DNA of 14,206 nt from JBDHTS01 sp039808845 (GTDB lineage: Bacteria > Pseudomonadota > Alphaproteobacteria > Micavibrionales > Micavibrionaceae). Positions 13,082 through 14,206 of the stretch are shown here, piece after piece. Numbering within the stretch: position 1 is the first letter of the stretch; each line of letters begins with the position of its first letter. The DNA lies in NCBI GenBank assembly GCA_039808845.1, contig JBDHTS010000060.1:1-14206 (forward strand), given 5' to 3'. The notes under the pieces are model-generated. The model was given only the letters and a program-made list of their open reading frames with translations. It was not told the DNA's origin and searched no databases. The position numbers were made by a program, and so were the translations under genes.

Positions 13082-14098
13082 TTGATACAGAAAAACTGGC
13101 AGGAACTGATCAAACCTTCGAAAGTGGACATCGACCGCGGCAAGGATTCCCGTGCTTCGGGCAAGATCGTCGCGGAACCGCTGGAACGCGGCTTCGGCCT
13201 GACGCTCGGCAATGCCCTGCGCCGCATCCTCCTGTCCTCCCTTCAGGGGGCCGCGGTGACGTCGGTGCAGATCGATAACGTCCTGCATGAATTCTCCTCC
13301 ATCGAAGGCGTGCGCGAGGATGTTACAGACATCATCCTGAATATCAAGGCGATCGCCGTCCGCATGCATGTGGAAGGGCCGAAACGCATGCGCCTTTCCG
13401 CTGAAGGCCCTTGCGAAGTGACCGCAGGCATGATCGAGGCCGGCGCGGACATCGAGATCATGAATCCCGAACTCGTCATCTGCACGCTGGACAAAGGCGC
13501 CAAGCTGTCGATGGAAATGACCGTGAACACTGGCAAGGGCTATCGTCCTGCCGCGCAGAACCGTCCGGAAGAAGCTCCTGTCGGGCTGATTCCAGTCGAC
13601 AGCGTGTTCTCGCCCGTCCGCAAGGTTTCCTATGACGTTGAGCCAACCCGCGTGGGCCAGATCACGGATTACGACAAGCTGACGCTGCAGATCGAAACCA
13701 ACGGCGTGATTACGCCCGAGGATGCCGTGGCCTATGCGGCCCGCATCCTGCAGGATCAGCTGCAGGTCTTCATCAATTTCGAGGAGCCGAAAACGGCTTC
13801 CGCTTCGGAAGAGAAGGAAGAGCTGCCGTTCAACAAGAACCTGCTGCGCAAAGTGGACGAGCTGGAACTCTCTGTTCGTTCGGCTAACTGCCTCAAGAAC
13901 GACAACATCGTTTATATCGGCGACCTGGTGCAGAAGAGCGAAAGCGACATGCTGCGCACGCCGAACTTCGGCCGCAAGTCGCTGAACGAGATCAAGGAAG
14001 TGCTGACTTCCATGGGCCTGCATCTCGGCATGCAGGTCGAGGGCTGGCCGCCGGAGAACATCGAAGACCTGGCCCGCCGGGTCGACGAGCCGTTTTAA
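13082..14098 (+). CDS. rpoA: DNA-directed RNA polymerase subunit alpha (TTG start)
   Basis: The 338-residue protein is the RNA polymerase alpha subunit, which dimerises to scaffold beta and beta' and reads UP elements and activators. The N-terminal domain (1 to about 235) shows LERGFGLTLGNALRRILLSS at 34-53 and SSIEGVREDVTDIILNIK at 72-89. An acidic linker (about 236-248) leads to the C-terminal domain, with RSANCLKNDNIVYIGDLVQ at 266-284; R266 matches E. coli R265, the key DNA-binding residue. A further ~20 residues (VEGWPPENIEDLARR and on) follow the last helix, as is usual in Alphaproteobacteria. The start must be the TTG at 13082: it yields the family start MIQKNWQELIKP, has AAAGGA 8 nt upstream, and the frame is closed by TGA at 13055 with no ATG or GTG between. 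Confidence 0.97.
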   Translation: MIQKNWQELIKPSKVDIDRGKDSRASGKIVAEPLERGFGLTLGNALRRILLSSLQGAAVTSVQIDNVLHEFSSIEGVREDVTDIILNIKAIAVRMHVEGPKRMRLSAEGPCEVTAGMIEAGADIEIMNPELVICTLDKGAKLSMEMTVNTGKGYRPAAQNRPEEAPVGLIPVDSVFSPVRKVSYDVEPTRVGQITDYDKLTLQIETNGVITPEDAVAYAARILQDQLQVFINFEEPKTASASEEKEELPFNKNLLRKVDELELSVRSANCLKNDNIVYIGDLVQKSESDMLRTPNFGRKSLNEIKEVLTSMGLHLGMQVEGWPPENIEDLARRVDEPF

Positions 14099-14102
14099 GT
14101 TA

Positions 14103-14144
14103 CGAAGTTACGGTGTCGCGAAGTTTCGTGGCGCCGTAACTTTG
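14103..14144. repeat. Long inverted repeat after rpoA
   Basis: The arms 14105-14122 and 14125-14142 can pair at all 18 positions, 15 Watson-Crick and 3 G-U; the outer nine (AAGTTACGG / CCGTAACTT) are perfect. Two further pairs, one of them G-U, extend it to 14103-14144. Only two to four bases remain for the loop. It begins 4 bp after the rpoA stop. No T-run follows, so it does not look like a standard terminator. Within it CGAAGTTACG and CGAAGTTTCG form a 16-bp-spaced direct repeat, and GTTAC/GTAAC pairs occur both inside (14107, 14136) and flanking (14099, 14152). It may stabilise or process the rpoA mRNA, or be a dispersed REP-like element. Confidence 0.72.
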
Positions 14145-14206
14145 AAACTGTGTAACCGGGCATGACGCCCACCTCCGTCTTCTATGGAAGCATGTTGACG
14201 GATCAC
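14145..14206 (+). other. Non-coding tail downstream of rpoA; rplQ not yet reached
   Basis: No L17 start (a family beginning MRH-) is seen before the window ends. A frame from the ATG at 14162 runs open for 15 codons (MTPTSVFYGSMLTDH) to the edge, but it has no Shine-Dalgarno sequence and no resemblance to L17, so it is not called. GGGC at 14158-14161 and GCCC at 14167-14170 can form a small stem. TTGACG at 14195-14200 could be a -35 box for a promoter whose -10 box would fall outside the window. Confidence 0.4.

Noticed and set aside
13043..14023. Minus-strand open frame of about 326 codons opposite rpoA
   Set aside because: It mirrors the rpoA coding frame and has no independent support.
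14162..14206. Open frame MTPTSVFYGSMLTDH at the right edge as the start of a gene
   Set aside because: Only 15 codons are visible, there is no ribosome-binding site, it starts within a small hairpin, and it does not resemble L17.

Overview
The window is a stretch of the bacterial ribosomal-protein super-operon (end of str, then S10, spc and the start of alpha). All genes are on the + strand. The organism is very probably an alphaproteobacterium. The gene order runs tuf | rpsJ-rplC-rplD-rplW-rplB-rpsS-rplV-rpsC-rplP-rpmC-rpsQ | rplN-rplX-rplE-rpsN-rpsH-rplF-rplR-rpsE-rpmD-rplO | secY-adk | rpsM-rpsK-rpoA. adk sits directly between secY and rpsM with no rpmJ, there is no rpsD between rpsK and rpoA, RpoA opens with MIQKNWQELIKP, and the adenylate kinase lacks the long LID domain. 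These traits together are typical of Alphaproteobacteria. Coding DNA is GC-rich with strong C/G third-position preference. I cannot place the order or genus.

Layout. 1-123 is the 3' end of tuf. 144-9974 is a tightly packed run of 21 ribosomal-protein genes (rpsJ to rplO), with gaps of 0-45 bp, one 4-bp overlap (rplC/rplD) and one 1-bp overlap (rplN/rplX). 9975-10114 is a non-coding break carrying a hairpin that looks like an intrinsic terminator, followed by a good sigma70-type promoter. 10115-12026 is secY-adk, with one base between the two genes. 12027-12220 is a second non-coding break with a very good sigma70-type promoter and a leader that can fold just upstream of rpsM. 12221-14098 is rpsM-rpsK-rpoA. 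14099-14206 is non-coding as far as can be seen. It contains a long, nearly perfect inverted repeat, and rplQ, the usual next gene, has not started by the end of the window. No gene-free stretch exceeds 300 bp.

How the genes work together. The ribosomal genes supply small-subunit proteins (S3, S5, S8, S10, S11, S13, S14, S17, S19) and large-subunit proteins (L2-L6, L14-L16, L18, L22-L24, L29, L30). secY makes the protein-export channel, adk balances adenine nucleotides, and rpoA makes the RNA polymerase alpha subunit, so translation, secretion, energy charge and transcription capacity are co-expressed. The two breaks suggest that transcription is re-set before secY and again before rpsM, a different arrangement from the tightly joined E. 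coli rplO-secY.

No mobile element, CRISPR array, tRNA, rRNA or unknown protein family was found. This is core genome. The unusual points are small: an altered conserved motif in L2, Lys/Ala-rich tails on L29, S17 and L30, a TTG start for rpoA, the two internal promoters with a terminator, the foldable rpsM leader, and the long palindrome after rpoA.
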